A stretch of 64,000 nucleotides of DNA from Denitrificimonas caeni DSM 24390 (GCF_000421765.1 NZ_ATXQ01000001.1:124001-188000); one strand, 5' to 3'. Positions 27,009-36,415 are shown, numbered from the stretch's first letter. Made by a program: numbers and translations. Notes: generated from the letters alone by a model not told the origin.

Positions 27009-27968
27009 ATGCGCCGTTTATTGCCTTTATCTGCCCTCATGCTGATCTGCCACACCAGCTTGGCCGCCACTGCTTATGTTTCTAACGAGAAAGACAACAC
27101 GATCAGCGTGATTGATCTGGCCACGCAAACCGTGACGGATACCCTTGAAGTCGGCATGCGCCCACGCGGACTGCTGCTCTCGCATGACAACAAGCTGTTG
27201 TACATCTGCGCCAGCGACTCGGATCGCGTGCAAGTGATGGATCTCAGCAATCACAGCATTATTAAAGAGCTGGCTTCAGGCGATGACCCTGAACAATTTG
27301 CCTTACACCCCAACAATAAATGGCTCTACATCTCCAACGAAGACGACGCATTGGTCACTGTGGTCGATGTCGACAGCAATATTGTCATGGCCCAAATTGA
27401 TGTCGGTGTGGAGCCGGAAGGTATGGCCGTCAGTCCTGATGGCAAATGGGCAGTCAATACCAGCGAAACCACCAATATGCTGCATTGGATTGACACGGCC
27501 AGCAATGAACTTGTGCATAACACGCTGGTGGATCAACGCCCACGTCATGTCGAGTTCAGTAATGACAGCAAACGCCTCTGGGCCAGCGCGGAAATCGGCG
27601 GCACGGTGACCATCATCGATGTCGACCAACGTGAAATTTTGAAAACCATGACCTTCGAAATCAAAGGTGTGCATCCTGACAAAATCCAACCTGTCGGTAT
27701 CAAGCTGACTGACGATGGCCGTTACGCTTTCGTCGCGCTGGGTCCAGCCAATCATATTGCCGTGGTTGATGCTAAGACTTGGGAGATTTTAGATTACTTA
27801 CTGGTCGGTCGCCGTGTTTGGCATATGGCCTTCACCCCAGATCAAAAAACTCTGATTTCCACCAACGGTGTGAGTGGTGATGTGTCACTGGTTGATATCG
27901 ACAGCCTCAAAGTCACCAAGTCAATTAAAGTTGGTCGTTACCCTTGGGGTGTTGTGGTGACACCATGA
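27009..27968 (+). CDS. PQQ-associated YVTN beta-propeller protein
   Basis: 319 residues. Signal peptide (LPLSALMLICHTSLA) then about seven YVTN-type blades, each with a pattern such as AYVSNEKDNTISVIDLATQ or YAFVALGPANHIAVVDAKT. It is periplasmic and belongs to the beta-propeller family that accompanies PQQ alcohol dehydrogenase ABC systems. No enzymatic residues or PQQ site are visible, so binding or scaffolding is more likely than catalysis. Its stop overlaps the ABC ATPase start in an ATGA, indicating translational coupling. Confidence 0.87.
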   Translation: MRRLLPLSALMLICHTSLAATAYVSNEKDNTISVIDLATQTVTDTLEVGMRPRGLLLSHDNKLLYICASDSDRVQVMDLSNHSIIKELASGDDPEQFALHPNNKWLYISNEDDALVTVVDVDSNIVMAQIDVGVEPEGMAVSPDGKWAVNTSETTNMLHWIDTASNELVHNTLVDQRPRHVEFSNDSKRLWASAEIGGTVTIIDVDQREILKTMTFEIKGVHPDKIQPVGIKLTDDGRYAFVALGPANHIAVVDAKTWEILDYLLVGRRVWHMAFTPDQKTLISTNGVSGDVSLVDIDSLKVTKSIKVGRYPWGVVVTP

Positions 27969-28696
27969 ATGCCCTGGAAGTCAGGGATGTCAGTTTTTCC
28001 TATGGTGCTCGCCAAGTGTTGCATGGGCTTAATTTCACCTGTCCAAAAGGCCGTCTAACAGCTTTACTCGGACCTAATGCTGCGGGCAAAAGCACACTGA
28101 TTTCCTTGCTCACCTGCCTCTATCCTATCCAACAGGGGCAGATCAAAGTCAGTGGCCATGATCTTAATCGCGCGCCGCGCTCAGCCTTACGCGAACTGGG
28201 CGTAGTCTTTCAGCAAAGCACGCTAGACTTGGATCTCACCGTTGAGCAAAACTTGCGTTACCATGCAGCCCTGCATGGTTTCTCACCCTCTGACGCTAAA
28301 GGAAGAGTTAATGACGAGCTGGCTCGTCAGCAACTCAGTGATCGACGGCACGATAAAGTGCGTCTTCTTAACGGCGGCCATCGCCGCCGTGTTGAGATAG
28401 CTCGCGCGCTATTGCACAACCCACGCTTATTGCTACTCGATGAAGCCAGCGTAGGCCTGGATCCCGCCAGCCGGCAAGCATTGCAGGCGCATTTGCGCAG
28501 TCTGTGCGCAGAGCGCGATATTGCTGTGTTGTCCACTACCCACTTACTGGATGAAATCGCACCTGAAGACCATGTGCTAATTCTCAATCAAGGTGCTTTA
28601 GTGGCTAACGGCAGCATTGAAGCAATCCAAGCCCAATATCAGCAGCAATCCTTAGCTCTTATTTTTCAACAGTTGACGAAAAAGGAGCCAAAATGA
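27965..28696 (+). CDS. ABC transporter ATP-binding protein of the PQQ alcohol system
   Basis: 243 residues from the ATG at 27965 (ATGA overlap with the propeller gene). Walker A is GPNAAGKST near residue 40, Walker B LLLLDEAS, and the switch His is in LSTTHLLDEI. The signature motif reads LNGGHRRR instead of LSGGQ, so two of its five positions differ; this may be tolerated or may alter hydrolysis. It pairs with the ABC-2 permease that follows with another ATGA overlap. It is the ATPase family specific to PQQ-dependent alcohol systems. The transported substance is unknown; names such as alcohol transporter rest on context only. Confidence 0.9.
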   Translation: MNALEVRDVSFSYGARQVLHGLNFTCPKGRLTALLGPNAAGKSTLISLLTCLYPIQQGQIKVSGHDLNRAPRSALRELGVVFQQSTLDLDLTVEQNLRYHAALHGFSPSDAKGRVNDELARQQLSDRRHDKVRLLNGGHRRRVEIARALLHNPRLLLLDEASVGLDPASRQALQAHLRSLCAERDIAVLSTTHLLDEIAPEDHVLILNQGALVANGSIEAIQAQYQQQSLALIFQQLTKKEPK

Positions 28697-29490
28697 AAGC
28701 CTATTGGTATTGCCTGTCGGGTATTTTTTTTCGTGAATGGCTGAGATTCTGGCAACAACGCACCCGCCTGCTCAGCGCTTTAGTCCGACCTTTATTGTGG
28801 CTGATTGTGTTTGCCGCTGGCTTTCGTGCGGCGCTGGGCATCGCCATTATTGCCCCCTACGACACTTACATCACCTACGAAACCTACATTGTGCCGGGAC
28901 TGGCCTGCATGATTTTATTATTTAACGGCATGCAGAGTTCGCTCAGCATGGTCTACGACCGCGAAATGGGCAGCATGCGCATCCTTCTCACTAGCCCTCA
29001 ACCGCGTAGCTTTTTACTGATTTGCAAATTAATGGCCAGCGCCTCTATTTCCATCATTCAAGTTTATATTTTCTTAGCGATCACCTGGTTTTATGGCGTA
29101 CAACCACCCTTACTTGGCCTGTTAGTAGCATTACCAGCATTGTTGATGGTGGCACTAATGCTCGGTGCTATCGGTTTACTGCTCTCTAATGGCATTCGCC
29201 AGTTAGAAAACTTCGCAGGGGTGATGAACTTTGTGATTTTCCCTTTATTTTTCTTATCCTCGGCGTTGTACCCGTTATGGAAAATGCAAGAAGCCAGTCT
29301 ATGGTTGTATTGGATTTGTGCACTCAACCCATTTAGCTACGGTGTCGAGCTGGTTCGGTATGCGTTGTATTTACAATTTAATCCTTTGGCTTTAATAGTT
29401 TGTGCGACGACTACGGTAGTGTGTTTGTCCGCGGCAGTATTGACCTTTAGCCCTAAGCGAAGCGCTCTGCGCAGAGCACCCGGAAAGTAA
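28693..29490 (+). CDS. pedC: ABC-2 type permease, PedC-like
   Basis: 265 residues with six predicted membrane helices (for example LLWLIVFAAGFRAALGI, CMILLFNGMQSSLSMVYD, VIFPLFFLSSALYPLW). The YDREMGSMRILLTSPQPR loop is typical of ABC-2 exporters of the DrrB/NodJ kind. It is the partner of the preceding ATPase, with a four-base overlap. The family is known from phenylethanol and ethanol degradation loci as PedC. Direction by family is export, so it may remove a toxic intermediate or place a component in the envelope rather than import alcohol. Confidence 0.9.
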   Translation: MKAYWYCLSGIFFREWLRFWQQRTRLLSALVRPLLWLIVFAAGFRAALGIAIIAPYDTYITYETYIVPGLACMILLFNGMQSSLSMVYDREMGSMRILLTSPQPRSFLLICKLMASASISIIQVYIFLAITWFYGVQPPLLGLLVALPALLMVALMLGAIGLLLSNGIRQLENFAGVMNFVIFPLFFLSSALYPLWKMQEASLWLYWICALNPFSYGVELVRYALYLQFNPLALIVCATTTVVCLSAAVLTFSPKRSALRRAPGK

Positions 29491-29507
29491 ATACCGACAT
29501 AAAAGCA

Positions 29508-29519
29508 GTACTTTAGTAG
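29508..29519 (+). promoter_or_regulatory. TACT-TT-AGTA dyad upstream of the CXXCW-erbR operon
   Basis: GTACTTTAGTAG, 80-91 nt upstream of the rhodanese-like gene. Perfect TACT/AGTA arms around TT. One of the best copies of the dyad that recurs before PQQ-region operons. Confidence 0.5.
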
Positions 29520-29598
29520 CGGCCCAAGCAGCACATTGTAGCATTCCCAAAGACTGCTGCTTTGCATCTAATGAAGTTAACAACTGCGAGAAATAATC

Positions 29599-30147
29599 AT
29601 GTTGAAAACAGTATTGACTGCCCTAGCTTTAACATTACTGCCATTGGGCGTAATCACTAGCCATGCTCAAGAAAGTCATTTATTTACTGAAGATGGCTAT
29701 AGAAGCACGCTGTATCGCAGCCCGACACCGCAGTCGCATGAGCATGCACAAACACTTTCACCTCAAGAATTAAACACTTTGCAGGAGAAAAACCCAAAGT
29801 TACTGTTAGTGGATGTCTACCGCAACCCATGGTTACGCGGCCAGTTCACTCTACAAGAAGAGCATACTAATCTGCCTAATAGTTTATGGTTAGCCAATTG
29901 CGGTGACGGCGTACTCTCAGAGCAATGGTTGGACTACTGTAAACAACATCTTGAGCAAGCAACTGCAAACGATAAAACCCACCCCATCGTATTTTACTGC
30001 CGCTCAGACTGCTGGTTGGGTTGGAATGCAGTCAAGCGCGCGAACGCCTTTGGTTATAACAACCTATACTGGTTACGTGACGGCACGGATGGTTGGGAAC
30101 AAGCTCATTTACCTTTAGAACAAGCACAACCTGCACCCTTTCGCTAA
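29599..30147 (+). CDS. PQQ-associated rhodanese-like protein with C-x3-CW motif
   Basis: 182 residues with a signal peptide (LTALALTLLPLGVITSHA), so periplasmic. The fold is rhodanese-like: PKLLLVDVYRNPWLRG, then the active-loop region VFYCRSDCWLGWNAVKRA and a closing YNNLYWLRDGTDGWEQA. The loop begins with a Cys where rhodanese has its catalytic Cys, followed by a second Cys and a Trp. The family is restricted to bacteria with PQQ alcohol systems, and the function is unknown. A role in disulfide or sulfur handling alongside the SoxYZ-like carrier is an inference. It is followed 36 nt later by the ErbR-like regulator. Confidence 0.87.
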   Translation: MLKTVLTALALTLLPLGVITSHAQESHLFTEDGYRSTLYRSPTPQSHEHAQTLSPQELNTLQEKNPKLLLVDVYRNPWLRGQFTLQEEHTNLPNSLWLANCGDGVLSEQWLDYCKQHLEQATANDKTHPIVFYCRSDCWLGWNAVKRANAFGYNNLYWLRDGTDGWEQAHLPLEQAQPAPFR

Positions 30148-30183
30148 CCTTGCGCTTTGCATACAAAAACGAGGTCACTGACC

Positions 30184-30846
30184 ATGTACAACATATTAAT
30201 TGCTGACGATCACCCGCTGTTTCGCGAGGCGATTTGTAACGTGATTCGTTCAGGTTTTCCTGACTGCACTATCATCGAAACCGCAGACCTAGACAGCACC
30301 TTACTGCTCGCCTGTGAACACGACGATCTTGATTTAATTTTACTAGATCTCAATATGCCAGGCATGAGCGGACTCAACGGCCTTATGAGCTTACGCAATG
30401 AAGCGCCCACCATCCCCGTGGTTATTGTCTCTGCAGAACAAGATAAACATATTGTTTTACAAGCCATTACCTATGGCGCGGTTGGTTTTATCACCAAATC
30501 TACACCTCGCGAGCAAATGACCGCAGCCATCGAGCAAGTGTTAAACGGGCATGTTTACTTGCCGGCTGACATCATCCGTTCCGAACAAGCCAACACGCGG
30601 CGTACACCGCGCGAAGCGACTATCTCTCCAGAATTATTGCAGGCACTGACACGTAAACAATTACAAGTGCTCGAGCGTATGGCTAAAGGCGAAGCGAATA
30701 AACAAATTGCTTATAATTTGGACATTGCTGAGACCACAGTTAAAGCGCATGTCTCGGCTATTTTAAGAAAGCTCAACGTTCATAACCGTGTGCAAGCCAT
30801 TCTGTCCGTCGGTGACATTGATTTCTCTACTTACCTTCGCCGCTAA
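30184..30846 (+). CDS. erbR: Response regulator ErbR/AgmR (PedR1)-like
   Basis: 220 residues from the ATG at 30184. Receiver domain with [14 protein letters not shown], acceptor Asp in [13 protein letters not shown] (about residue 57) and the Lys in GFITKSTP. LuxR-type DNA-binding domain from about residue 150 with [20 protein letters not shown] and [17 protein letters not shown]. In Pseudomonas this regulator (ErbR in P. aeruginosa, AgmR/PedR1 in P. putida) is the master activator of the PQQ and ethanol oxidation genes. It is the best candidate for the CTACT-TT-AGTAG dyads, since one lies in front of its own operon. Confidence 0.9.
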   Translation: MYNILIADDHPLFREAICNVIRSGFPDCTIIETADLDSTLLLACEHDDLDLILLDLNMPGMSGLNGLMSLRNEAPTIPVVIVSAEQDKHIVLQAITYGAVGFITKSTPREQMTAAIEQVLNGHVYLPADIIRSEQANTRRTPREATISPELLQALTRKQLQVLERMAKGEANKQIAYNLDIAETTVKAHVSAILRKLNVHNRVQAILSVGDIDFSTYLRR

Positions 30847-31013
30847 CGGCCTCTAACCGCCCGCGCTGCGGTCATTTTGCAAGCAGCTTGTGAGCTAACT
30901 TGTTTTTATTCTTTAGGCCGGCAGAGCTAGTGCAACGCAACGCAACAATTCTTGCTTGCCATGTATTTGTCGGACTAAAGCGAGGGGCACACAAAGGTTA
31001 TTGTGCACAGATC

Positions 31014-33593
31014 TTAGCGCTCGTTATCCAGCAAATGATTCATCGCGGTTTTCAAACGCATTGGCTTGACTGGTTTGTGCATCAAAGTATGGCCTAACTC
31101 GCGCATTTTTTGCTTCAGCTCATTGCTATAGTTGGCCGTAATCATCAGTGTCGGGATGGGTGTTTGTCGTTGCTGATTGATATTAACCACGACATCAACA
31201 CCGTTAACGTCATTATCCAAATGATAATCAACGATCAGTAAATCAACAGCAGAGCAAAAACCGCCGACTTGTTCTGCTAAATCGTCCTCAGACAGGCCTG
31301 TTTGTACCTCACAACCCCATCCTTCGAGCAATGCTCGCATCGCTACACAAATAGCCAGATCATTATCCAGCACCCACACCCGTGCACCTCTCAGGCGATC
31401 TAAGTGATATGTCGATGATTCAATCTCAGGCGTTGCCCGCAACTCGTCTTTACGCGCTAATGGCACTGCAACAGAAAACACCGAGCCTTTGCTTGGCTGC
31501 GATGAGACCTGGATTGGGTGGTCTAAAATACGGGTGATTTTGTCAACAATTGCCAAACCTAAACCTAAACCTCGATCTTGCTTTAAGCGCTGTACATCAC
31601 CACGCTTAAACTCTTGAAATATTTCTTCTTTTTTATCTTCTGCAATACCAATACCGGTATCCCACACCTCAATGGATACATGCCCTGCATGGCGACGACA
31701 GCCCAGCAGCACACGACCATTTTCGGTATAACGAATCGCATTGCTTAACAAATTACGTAAGATGCGCGCCAGCAAGTGAATATCACTTTTAATCAGCACC
31801 GAACTGGGCACAAAATCTAACCTAAGCCCTACACTTTTAGCCAACTGCTGATACTCAATCGCTAAGTTGTTTAACAACTCATGGGCTGCAAAAGCGGATA
31901 CATCAGCTTTAATAACTCCAGCATCGAGCTTAGAAATATCAACCAAGGTGCCTAATAGATTTTCGACATCCTCCAGTGAGTTACTGATATTTTTGACCAA
32001 AGTGTTACGGTCAGGTGAGTCCGGACGCTCTGATAATGAGCCGGTAAATAAGCGCGCAGCATTTAATGGCTGGAGCAGATCATGACTGACTGCGGCTAAA
32101 AACTTAGTTTTCGATAAGTTGGCTTCTTCAGCTTCGCGCTTAGCATCACGCAGACGTACTTCTATTTGTTTGCGTACTTCAATTTCCGAAACCAGTTTGC
32201 AATTGAGCTGTGTCAACTCTGCCGTACGCTCACGCACTCGCTCTTCAAGGTTTTGATATGCTTGATGCAATGCTTCTGCGGTTTGTCGACGCTCGGTAAT
32301 GTCTCGTACTAAAACGAAAATACCAGAAATCTCACCATTACTTTGTCGATTAGGCACATAAGAGCGCTGCATAAAACGAGGCTTACCCAACACACTCGAT
32401 TCAGCCACATCAAAAGTTAAACTTTCACCTTTTAATGATCGATTAATATAAGGTTCCAGACGCATAAAGTGCTCATCGCTATGCGCCTCACGCAAGCTGC
32501 GCCCTAAAATGCTACCGCGAGGCCAGCGATACCATTCTTCATATACCTTGTTAGTAAATTCATAAGTGAAGTCATTCTTCACATAGGCGATCATCGCCGG
32601 TACGTGGTCGGTAATTAACCGTATCCAGTTTTCACTTTTACGCAAAGCTTCGGCATGTTGATAACGCTCGGTAATATCGGTAAACGTATTAACAAAACCG
32701 CCCAAGGGTAATGGGTGCGTGCGAATTTCGACCATTCGCCCATCCGCTAAACGCTGTTCTTTTTGCAGTAAAGGCGCGCCGTCTTCTCCCAGGCTTTGCG
32801 GGGTCAGTAACGTTGCACAACTGTTGTTCATCACGTCAGCAAAAGCTAGATTGGCCTCAATGGGTTGTAAATCACATAGCTCTAAAAAACGATGATTCCA
32901 CAACTCGAGAAGCCCATCTGCGTTAACCATAGCAACGCCTTGCGACAAGTTATCCACCGTTTTTTGCAGCAAATGGGTTTTTTGCGCTAAAGCTTGCTCG
33001 CGACGCTGCGCTTCAATGTGTTTAAGCTCGGTAATGTCTGTATACAAAATAACCAATCCACCTTCTTGCGTTGGTCGTTCGGTCACTTGTAACCAACGCC
33101 CAGTGCGTAAGCGGTACAAGACCCGCTGGCGACCGCTGCGCTGTTTTTCTACAACGAGTCCGGTTTCATGAATAACGTTTCTAACTTCACTCAAATAGGT
33201 GCCAACATCCATACGATAGGCACTTTTTTCCCAGAACTTTTTAAAATGACGATTAAATAAAACGATACGATGATCGTTATCAAACAGCACAAAACCATCA
33301 CTGATGCTTTCAATTGCATCAATCAGATGTTGATGCGCAACTTCTGCCTTTTGCCGCGCATCACTGAGTAGTATGTTGCTGTTTTTCAAATCAGCCATGG
33401 TTTGATTCAGCGCATCAGTACGCTCACGTACTTGTTCAGCCAAAATCACAGAGTGACGAAAAGCTGCATAGGCGTCTGAGCTTTGTGATGTACCTGACTC
33501 GACACGCTCCACCAAAGCGTTATTAATGCGTCGCAGCTTGTTATTTTCCTGCTGCAGCGCCTGTATTTGTGCAACAAGTTCAGCGTTAGGCAT
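31014..33593 (-). CDS. ercS': Multi-PAS hybrid histidine kinase, NahK/ErcS'-like (PedS1)
   Basis: 859 residues from the ATG at 33593; the frame also offers a TTG five codons earlier. No membrane helices. An N-terminal coiled coil (about 10-90) is followed by three PAS domains (about 90-190, 210-310, 325-440), a second coiled coil, HisKA with His504 in AAVSHDLLQPLNAA, HATPase with DTGIGIAED and GLGLGLAIVDKI, and a receiver domain with Asp in LIVDYHLDND. In P. aeruginosa the equivalent gene is known both as ercS' and nahK. It lies next to the FIST-type NO sensor nosP, as here, and signals through HptB and ethanol-oxidation control. It overlaps the FIST gene by eight bases. Confidence 0.87.
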   Translation of the reverse strand: MPNAELVAQIQALQQENNKLRRINNALVERVESGTSQSSDAYAAFRHSVILAEQVRERTDALNQTMADLKNSNILLSDARQKAEVAHQHLIDAIESISDGFVLFDNDHRIVLFNRHFKKFWEKSAYRMDVGTYLSEVRNVIHETGLVVEKQRSGRQRVLYRLRTGRWLQVTERPTQEGGLVILYTDITELKHIEAQRREQALAQKTHLLQKTVDNLSQGVAMVNADGLLELWNHRFLELCDLQPIEANLAFADVMNNSCATLLTPQSLGEDGAPLLQKEQRLADGRMVEIRTHPLPLGGFVNTFTDITERYQHAEALRKSENWIRLITDHVPAMIAYVKNDFTYEFTNKVYEEWYRWPRGSILGRSLREAHSDEHFMRLEPYINRSLKGESLTFDVAESSVLGKPRFMQRSYVPNRQSNGEISGIFVLVRDITERRQTAEALHQAYQNLEERVRERTAELTQLNCKLVSEIEVRKQIEVRLRDAKREAEEANLSKTKFLAAVSHDLLQPLNAARLFTGSLSERPDSPDRNTLVKNISNSLEDVENLLGTLVDISKLDAGVIKADVSAFAAHELLNNLAIEYQQLAKSVGLRLDFVPSSVLIKSDIHLLARILRNLLSNAIRYTENGRVLLGCRRHAGHVSIEVWDTGIGIAEDKKEEIFQEFKRGDVQRLKQDRGLGLGLAIVDKITRILDHPIQVSSQPSKGSVFSVAVPLARKDELRATPEIESSTYHLDRLRGARVWVLDNDLAICVAMRALLEGWGCEVQTGLSEDDLAEQVGGFCSAVDLLIVDYHLDNDVNGVDVVVNINQQRQTPIPTLMITANYSNELKQKMRELGHTLMHKPVKPMRLKTAMNHLLDNER

Positions 33594-34752
33594 ATTTTGG
33601 TCGTCCAATGGCTACACCGGTGAACGTTTGATTAATGTGCATGCCATTACACTGTTCGCCGTAAGTGTTAAAACCAACCACATGTTGCTTGCGCAGCACC
33701 TCTTCGATCGCGGCCTGACCGCCTTTACTATCAATTTCTAAGCGACGTAAAAAACAATCACAACCGATCGTGATCAATAACTCACCCAAGCGCTGATTGA
33801 GCCCTTGAAACAGTTGATTGACGTTCTCAAGCAAGGAGGTGGTATTCATTGCGGTCAGCACAATGCCATTTTCCACCGCACAATAAAAAGTCAGACTTTG
33901 ATCAGGATTCGTCTGTTGAATTGCTCGTGGGTAGTAGTTCTCACTGATTTTGACTGCCAGTGGATGACTCGCAAACAGATGCATATCCAGTTCATCCAAG
34001 CGACAACCAATCAGCCGCGCATACTCTTTGGCTGCGGGCTCTGCATTGAACTCGAGTACCCGCCGTGAGTCGCTATCAACTTTGGTCACCACAAGCTTTT
34101 CACTGGAGGGCTGTAAATGGTGAGTGGTAAAGACTTCAAAATCTAAATGGGTATTAATTAACACCACCACTGCCGCGCCATTATGAAACTGCCCGTCATA
34201 ATACACATGGGTGTGGGTTAAATGATTGTCATCGCCAGCAGAGCCACCAAAGTGCGGAATACTGCCTAATGCCGCACTGAGCGCGGCCAAAACCACTTCT
34301 TCTCGACTGGAAAGACCATCCAACAAAGTTAAGGCAAAGCTGTGATCTTTAATCGGCGCTAAGGAGTTACCACGGCAATCACTGATGAGATTCTCAACCA
34401 ACTCTTGGGCGTCATATAAACTGAAACGCTCCATTTCATCAATTAACACACTGGCGATAGAAAAGTGTCGATGATCAAAGCCAATCGCGCTAATACAGCC
34501 TCGCGCATAGCCTTCAGAAGTTATTTCACCAGCGCTCGTACAACCTACCAGCGGCACACCAAAAAACTCTGCTTCTAAGGCTTTAGATAAGGCTGGCAAG
34601 TCATATTCAGCTGAACAGAAAAACAAGACAAAGCCTAAGTCAGAACAAAGCAGCTGTTGTGCTAAATCCTGAGCTGCTGCTTCAGCTTGTTTGGCAAACG
34701 AAAACGCTGTCGTAATACCCTCATTATCAAATGAGATTTTTTTTAGACCCAT
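33586..34752 (-). CDS. nosP: FIST-domain protein, NosP-like nitric oxide sensor
   Basis: 388 residues, cytoplasmic. FIST_N domain with LVGCTSAGEIT near residue 75 and PHFGGSAGDD, then FIST_C with GFNTYGEQCNGMHINQTFTG at the end. In P. aeruginosa the FIST protein encoded beside NahK is NosP, a haem protein that senses NO and changes kinase activity. The gene pair and order are the same here, so the assignment rests on context plus fold. I cannot confirm the haem-ligating histidine from sequence alone. It is the first gene of the pair, with a perfect CTACT-N2-AGTAG palindrome 77-88 nt upstream, which ties it to the ethanol regulon. Confidence 0.82.
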   Translation of the reverse strand: MGLKKISFDNEGITTAFSFAKQAEAAAQDLAQQLLCSDLGFVLFFCSAEYDLPALSKALEAEFFGVPLVGCTSAGEITSEGYARGCISAIGFDHRHFSIASVLIDEMERFSLYDAQELVENLISDCRGNSLAPIKDHSFALTLLDGLSSREEVVLAALSAALGSIPHFGGSAGDDNHLTHTHVYYDGQFHNGAAVVVLINTHLDFEVFTTHHLQPSSEKLVVTKVDSDSRRVLEFNAEPAAKEYARLIGCRLDELDMHLFASHPLAVKISENYYPRAIQQTNPDQSLTFYCAVENGIVLTAMNTTSLLENVNQLFQGLNQRLGELLITIGCDCFLRRLEIDSKGGQAAIEEVLRKQHVVGFNTYGEQCNGMHINQTFTGVAIGRPKYA

Positions 34753-34828
34753 AAATCACCCACCTAGTATGTGTCTATTTTAAAAGCATCCAGCAAGAAG
34801 CACATGCGCCTTCAGTCGCGAGCAGTAC

Positions 34829-34840
34829 CTACTAAAGTAG
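34829..34840 (-). promoter_or_regulatory. Perfect CTACT-N2-AGTAG palindrome upstream of nosP-ercS'
   Basis: CTACTAAAGTAG (CTACTTTAGTAG on the minus strand) with complete 5-bp arms, 77-88 nt upstream of the FIST gene. The best single example of the dyad family in this island. Confidence 0.55.
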
Positions 34841-34851
34841 CGATCACAAAA

Positions 34852-34880
34852 AAGCCAGAAGGCATCAGCACTTCTGGCTT
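34852..34880 (-). terminator. Intrinsic terminator of the porin gene
   Basis: A perfect 10-bp stem (AAGCCAGAAG and CTTCTGGCTT) with a 9-nt loop, followed on the minus strand by a U-tract. It lies 19 nt past the porin stop. Confidence 0.85.
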
Positions 34881-34898
34881 GGACTCATAGCTGCATTA

Positions 34899-36080
34899 TT
34901 ACCAAGTCAAAACCGCACCAACCGCAAAGGTATTGGTGTCTTCATTGACTAAGCTATTGCCTTTATGGCCATCAATTTCAAACTGATTGTATTCAGCAAC
35001 TAACTTTAAGTTGTCATTGATATCACGGAACAAGGCAATACCACGTGTTTCATAATCCGCACCGGTTGCCACAGCACCGTTACCATCATCTTTGGTTTTG
35101 CCATAACTTAATGCCAAACGGTTTTTACCAAAGCGGTAGGAGCCCTGCGCTAAATAGCCTTTACTGTCGATATCACGCAAGGTTGCGTTGCCAGCGTTAT
35201 TGGTAAAGAAAGGATTAATACCTTTCGCGGTAAAACCTGAACCGCTGACGGTAAAGTTACCCATCTTCGCTTGTACGCCGTAGCCTAAACCTTTAGAGGT
35301 GACATCTTTCACTGTGCTGTCAGTATTTTCAGAAGTTTGATAGCCACCGTTGATCCATGAGTAAATTTCTGCGCCGGCCACATCAAACTGATAGGTCACT
35401 TCAGACTCAAAACGTGGATTTTTCTGATAAGCCTTACCCATTGCACTGTTATCGTTCGTATCCACTGGATCCATCACACCAACGGCAACACGCACACCAC
35501 TCATAACAGGCGAACGATAAGTGATCTGTGAGGTTGGGAATGGATATGGATAACCACTGCCGATATTACCGAAAGAAACACCGCCACCATCGACTAAGCC
35601 TAAGGTGTCGCTGACTTGACCATAACCCGCTAGCAACTCATCGAGTAGAATATTAGAGCGCGCAAATAATCCAAAATCCTTACCGATCAGCACTTCACCC
35701 CACTCACCAGCAGCGGTACCGTAAAACTGACGCACATCGATATCGGTCCCTGTACCGTTATCATCACTGTCATTAATGGTGACCCAAAACGAAGCACGAG
35801 CCCCTAACTGCAATCCATCGATTTTTTTACCCATATTGAAACCAATATAGTTGGGTAAAAAACCCATTTTAATGCGCGACTGACGACGGTCAAACTGATC
35901 ACCAGCCCGATCAACATCACTGTTCACATAAAACGCGTTGACATAACCATCGGTTGAAAAAGTAGTGTCGTCTTTATCATAAAGAACGATTTCAGCTAAA
36001 GCAGGACTGCTTGCTGCTGCAATAGCGCCAGCAAGGGCTAAAGGCATAAAAATATGTTTGGCAGTTTTGTTGTTATACAT
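34899..36080 (-). CDS. Outer-membrane porin
   Basis: 393 residues from the ATG at 36080 (GGAGAAG upstream; a GTG four codons earlier overlaps that site). A signal peptide (PLALAGAIAAASSPALA) precedes a general Gram-negative porin barrel: alternating beta strands throughout, FYGTAAGEWGEVLIGKDFGL typical of strand and loop 3, and a C-terminal aromatic strand ending in FAVGAVLTW, the outer-membrane assembly signal. It probably provides the entry route for alcohols or other small substrates of the island. A TTTAGTGCG dyad lies 83-94 nt upstream, so co-regulation with the PQQ genes is likely. Confidence 0.9.
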   Translation of the reverse strand: MYNNKTAKHIFMPLALAGAIAAASSPALAEIVLYDKDDTTFSTDGYVNAFYVNSDVDRAGDQFDRRQSRIKMGFLPNYIGFNMGKKIDGLQLGARASFWVTINDSDDNGTGTDIDVRQFYGTAAGEWGEVLIGKDFGLFARSNILLDELLAGYGQVSDTLGLVDGGGVSFGNIGSGYPYPFPTSQITYRSPVMSGVRVAVGVMDPVDTNDNSAMGKAYQKNPRFESEVTYQFDVAGAEIYSWINGGYQTSENTDSTVKDVTSKGLGYGVQAKMGNFTVSGSGFTAKGINPFFTNNAGNATLRDIDSKGYLAQGSYRFGKNRLALSYGKTKDDGNGAVATGADYETRGIALFRDINDNLKLVAEYNQFEIDGHKGNSLVNEDTNTFAVGAVLTW

Positions 36081-36162
36081 AGTCTTCTCCACAGAAATGG
36101 AACAACTGACCTATCAGTCGCTTCAGTGTCGATTATTAGAAGCTATGCACCTGACTCATACG

Positions 36163-36174
36163 CCGCTTTAGTGC
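36163..36174 (-). promoter_or_regulatory. CGC-TTTAGT-GCG dyad upstream of the porin
   Basis: CCGCTTTAGTGC with CGC/GCG arms extending to 36175, 83-94 nt before the porin start. The CTTTAGTG core is shared with the pqqF upstream copy. The remainder of the 352-nt gap 36081-36432 is AT-rich and carries only the pqqF terminator. Confidence 0.45.
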
Positions 36175-36379
36175 GAAGTCAACAATACTTACTAACACAC
36201 ACCTTAAATATCAATAATCAGAACCCATAGTAGACATCCTAAAGATGTACAAAAACTAGAAATTTAATAATACTCAAAGCATCACTACAGCAGGCTGAAG
36301 TTTAATAAATCGACTTAAGAAGCAATCCAACAGAAGCATGCAATCCCGCACAAATAAAATTATTCCAATGCAAACAAAA

Positions 36380-36415
36380 AACCCACAACAATCATTAAAA
36401 TGATTGTTGTGGGTT
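36380..36415 (-). terminator. Intrinsic terminator of pqqF
   Basis: A long perfect inverted repeat (about 16 bp, arms starting AACCCACAACAATCATT) with a loop of about 4 nt, 18 nt past the pqqF stop. A-rich sequence on the left supplies the U-tract on the minus strand. Confidence 0.85.

Noticed and set aside
28782-28796. GCTTTAGTCC inside the permease gene as another ErbR-type dyad
   Set aside because: It lies in coding sequence, lacks the symmetric arms, and a seven-base core is expected several times by chance in 64 kb.
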